From Blepharisma japonicum (Eukaryota > Ciliophora > Heterotrichea > Heterotrichida > Blepharismidae), in the NCBI GenBank assembly GCA_949751835.1, contig CATKHK010000146.1, positions 1 to 57,157 of the forward strand: a stretch of DNA of 57,157 nucleotides. The letters run 5' to 3'. This document shows positions 55,845 through 57,157 of this stretch, in pieces; position 1 is the stretch's first letter, and every line of letters begins with the position of its first letter. The notes under the pieces are model-generated. The model had not been told where the DNA came from. It saw only the letters and a program-made list of their open reading frames with translations, and made no database searches. The position numbers and the translations under genes are program-made.

Positions 55845-55970
55845 TTCTTCATACACTTCATATGCGTCTTCATATGCATCTTCATATCCATCTCCATATA
55901 AGTCTTCATACGCATCTTCATATACATAATCATATGCATCTGCATCTGCATATACATCCTCATACTCATG
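55845..55970. repeat. 12-bp tandem minisatellite
   Basis: About ten imperfect copies of a 12-bp unit (TTCATATGCATC on the plus strand), with drift in the third and ninth bases. Read on the minus strand in one frame it gives a repeated D-A-Y-E tetrapeptide, open to a TAG at 55800-55802, but that frame has no ATG. The unit is in a different frame from the transposase fragment that precedes it. Confidence 0.85.
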
Positions 55971-55983
55971 ATCATCTGCATGC

Positions 55984-56991
55984 CTATCAGCAATAGTTGC
56001 TGGGGTTGAGGTTGCTGCAAATCATGGTGCCCACTGTACCGATACATGTCCTGAAGCTTCAGCAAAAGGCTGTGGTGAAGTTCAAAATGGGTTTTTTGCG
56101 CCAAATTAATTTCTCCATGAATGCAAATAATGTATATAATACTCACTTATAATCTGCTGTTTTTTCTCGCTGAAGTAGAGCAAATGCAATTAAAGCATTC
56201 TGGCCAAAGCTGTCAATGATCATTATAACAGCTGAGCAGTAAAACTTTGAATGTATTTTATAAGTTGAGTCCATTAAAATAATATCTTTGAATTTATTTC
56301 ACATCCTTATTCTTTCTCTTGTTGTGATAAATAGCCTTTTATTATTTTGATCAGCTGAAATTATAGCATCTGCATCATTATTTAAATTAATAAGGTAATC
56401 AAATGTTAAGCAATCCTTTGATTTTTGTATATGATAATCCAAAACATTTTTTAACTTGTTTTGAGAGAATGGTACCATATCGTTTGTAAACTCAAGCTTT
56501 AGAGTGTTATATATATGATTTACTGTAAAATTTACCCTAAATAATTCGATTGCCTTATTTTGCATTTCAACAGGAATTCTTTGCAACTTTGGCTCATATT
56601 GAATCTGATAATCTGTAAAAGGTCGATGAGAATGAAAAGGATTGAAATCTGTTAGTTTGTATGTAAAGGATTCTTGATTGTTTTGGGTAATCATTCAATG
56701 CATCTTAAATGGACATAAAGCAGTCAATTCAACCGAGCGAAAATCATGAGTGTCTCTCGTTTTGGAAAAATAACATCTGTGGGAGATTCATTTGTTCGTC
56801 TGAGCTGTTTTCACAAAAATTACAATTTTGTCTTCCAAAGCACATTTTGTGTAGACAATGTCTGTAAATTTTTCATTTGATTCGCATGTCACTGTTGCAT
56901 TTAAATCTCAACTTCTAGACTGATAGCTGTACCCTTGAAGATTTTCATCTTCACTGCTATTTTGTGAATCGCTTAATGCTAATTTTATCTC
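55984..56991 (-). mobile_element. MULE-type transposase fragment
   Basis: An open frame of 335 codons with at least six TGA codons as Trp. First comes a FAR1/FLYWCH-like zinc finger: W-I-S-H-R-C-Y-F-S-K, then C-P-F-K-M-H-W, and F-H-S-H. A helical linker follows, then the start of the MULE DDE domain: W-N-K-F-K-D-I-I-L-M-D-S-T-Y-K, the first catalytic Asp in its usual context, and F-G-Q-N-A-L-I-A-F-A-L-L-Q-R-E-K-T-A-D-Y. After Y-K-W-V-L the sequence stops matching: the second Asp and the Glu, and the C-x-W-H segment, are absent, and the frame ends at TAG. There is no ATG before the finger. It is probably a truncated transposon copy; terminal inverted repeats were not found. Confidence 0.75.
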
Positions 56992-57157
56992 CTATTTATG
57001 CAATTTTAGCCTTAAATCTTCAGTAAAATTATGAAAATATTGGTCTTATTGGTCTTTGATGATAACAACAGTGATATATAATTAATTTTTTTAAAAATTT
57101 ACAATTGGCTAAGATTTCTAAAATTCTAAACTTATAGAAAGAACCGATTAATTGGAC

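Noticed and set aside
55829-56146. 105-codon Met-rich minus-strand frame
   Set aside because: A third frame through the 12-bp repeat, overlapping the transposase fragment in the wrong frame.

Overview
The window reads as macronuclear DNA of a heterotrich ciliate, most likely Blepharisma or a close relative. Three things point there: UGA must be read as tryptophan for almost every long gene to stay open, while all genes end in TAA or TAG; the introns I can resolve (five in four genes) are all exactly 15 nt, GTA...TAG; and the DNA is AT-rich and gene-dense, with spacers of only tens of bases. The genus name is inference; the code and the introns are seen directly. Coordinates below merge reading frames across in-frame TGA codons and across the 15-nt introns.

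Layout. 1-790: a 16-bp minisatellite, then an isolated GC-rich island. 790-9.5 kb: a secreted/type I membrane protein with PPC-like repeats, a SAM-domain protein, a cyclic-nucleotide-gated K+ channel ending in a zinc knuckle, a DUF2817/M14-like metallohydrolase and a nucleoplasmin-like histone chaperone. 9.7-18 kb: a SERBP1/Stm1-like ribosome factor, an SV2-like MFS transporter, a 5S rRNA gene, a PGAP1 GPI inositol deacylase, a RING-CH + FHA ubiquitin ligase and an unknown protein. 18-25 kb: a WD40-TRP-type channel fusion, a coiled-coil protein, an MsrB-like protein without the catalytic cysteine, and a START-domain protein. 25-35.6 kb: SF3A1, YIPF6, an F-box protein, a coiled-coil protein, PRPF4, the alpha-N-terminal methyltransferase NTMT1, a degenerate Rab-like GTPase, a disordered protein, a C2H2 zinc-finger protein, enoyl-CoA hydratase and RpiB. 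36-46.3 kb: a U-box/WD40 membrane protein, a pseudokinase, a 977-residue CNBD / nucleoside-phosphorylase-like / phosphopantothenoylcysteine-ligase fusion, the axonemal protein MNS1, a hyccin-like protein and IMP dehydrogenase. 46.9-51.6 kb: a HEAT-repeat protein (HEATR6-like), a small unknown protein and a type I DnaJ. 52-57 kb is different: a Kelch-TPR gene with three frame breaks, gene-poor DNA, a 12-bp minisatellite and a MULE-type transposase fragment.

The genes are mostly unrelated housekeeping, ciliary and signalling functions and do not form one pathway. Two loose themes are present: splicing (SF3A1 of the U2 snRNP and PRPF4 of the U4/U6 snRNP, in a genome with near-minimal introns) and signalling by channels and cyclic nucleotides (CNG channel, WD40-TRP fusion, CNBD-PPCS fusion). 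The most novel item is the CNBD-phosphorylase-PPCS fusion.
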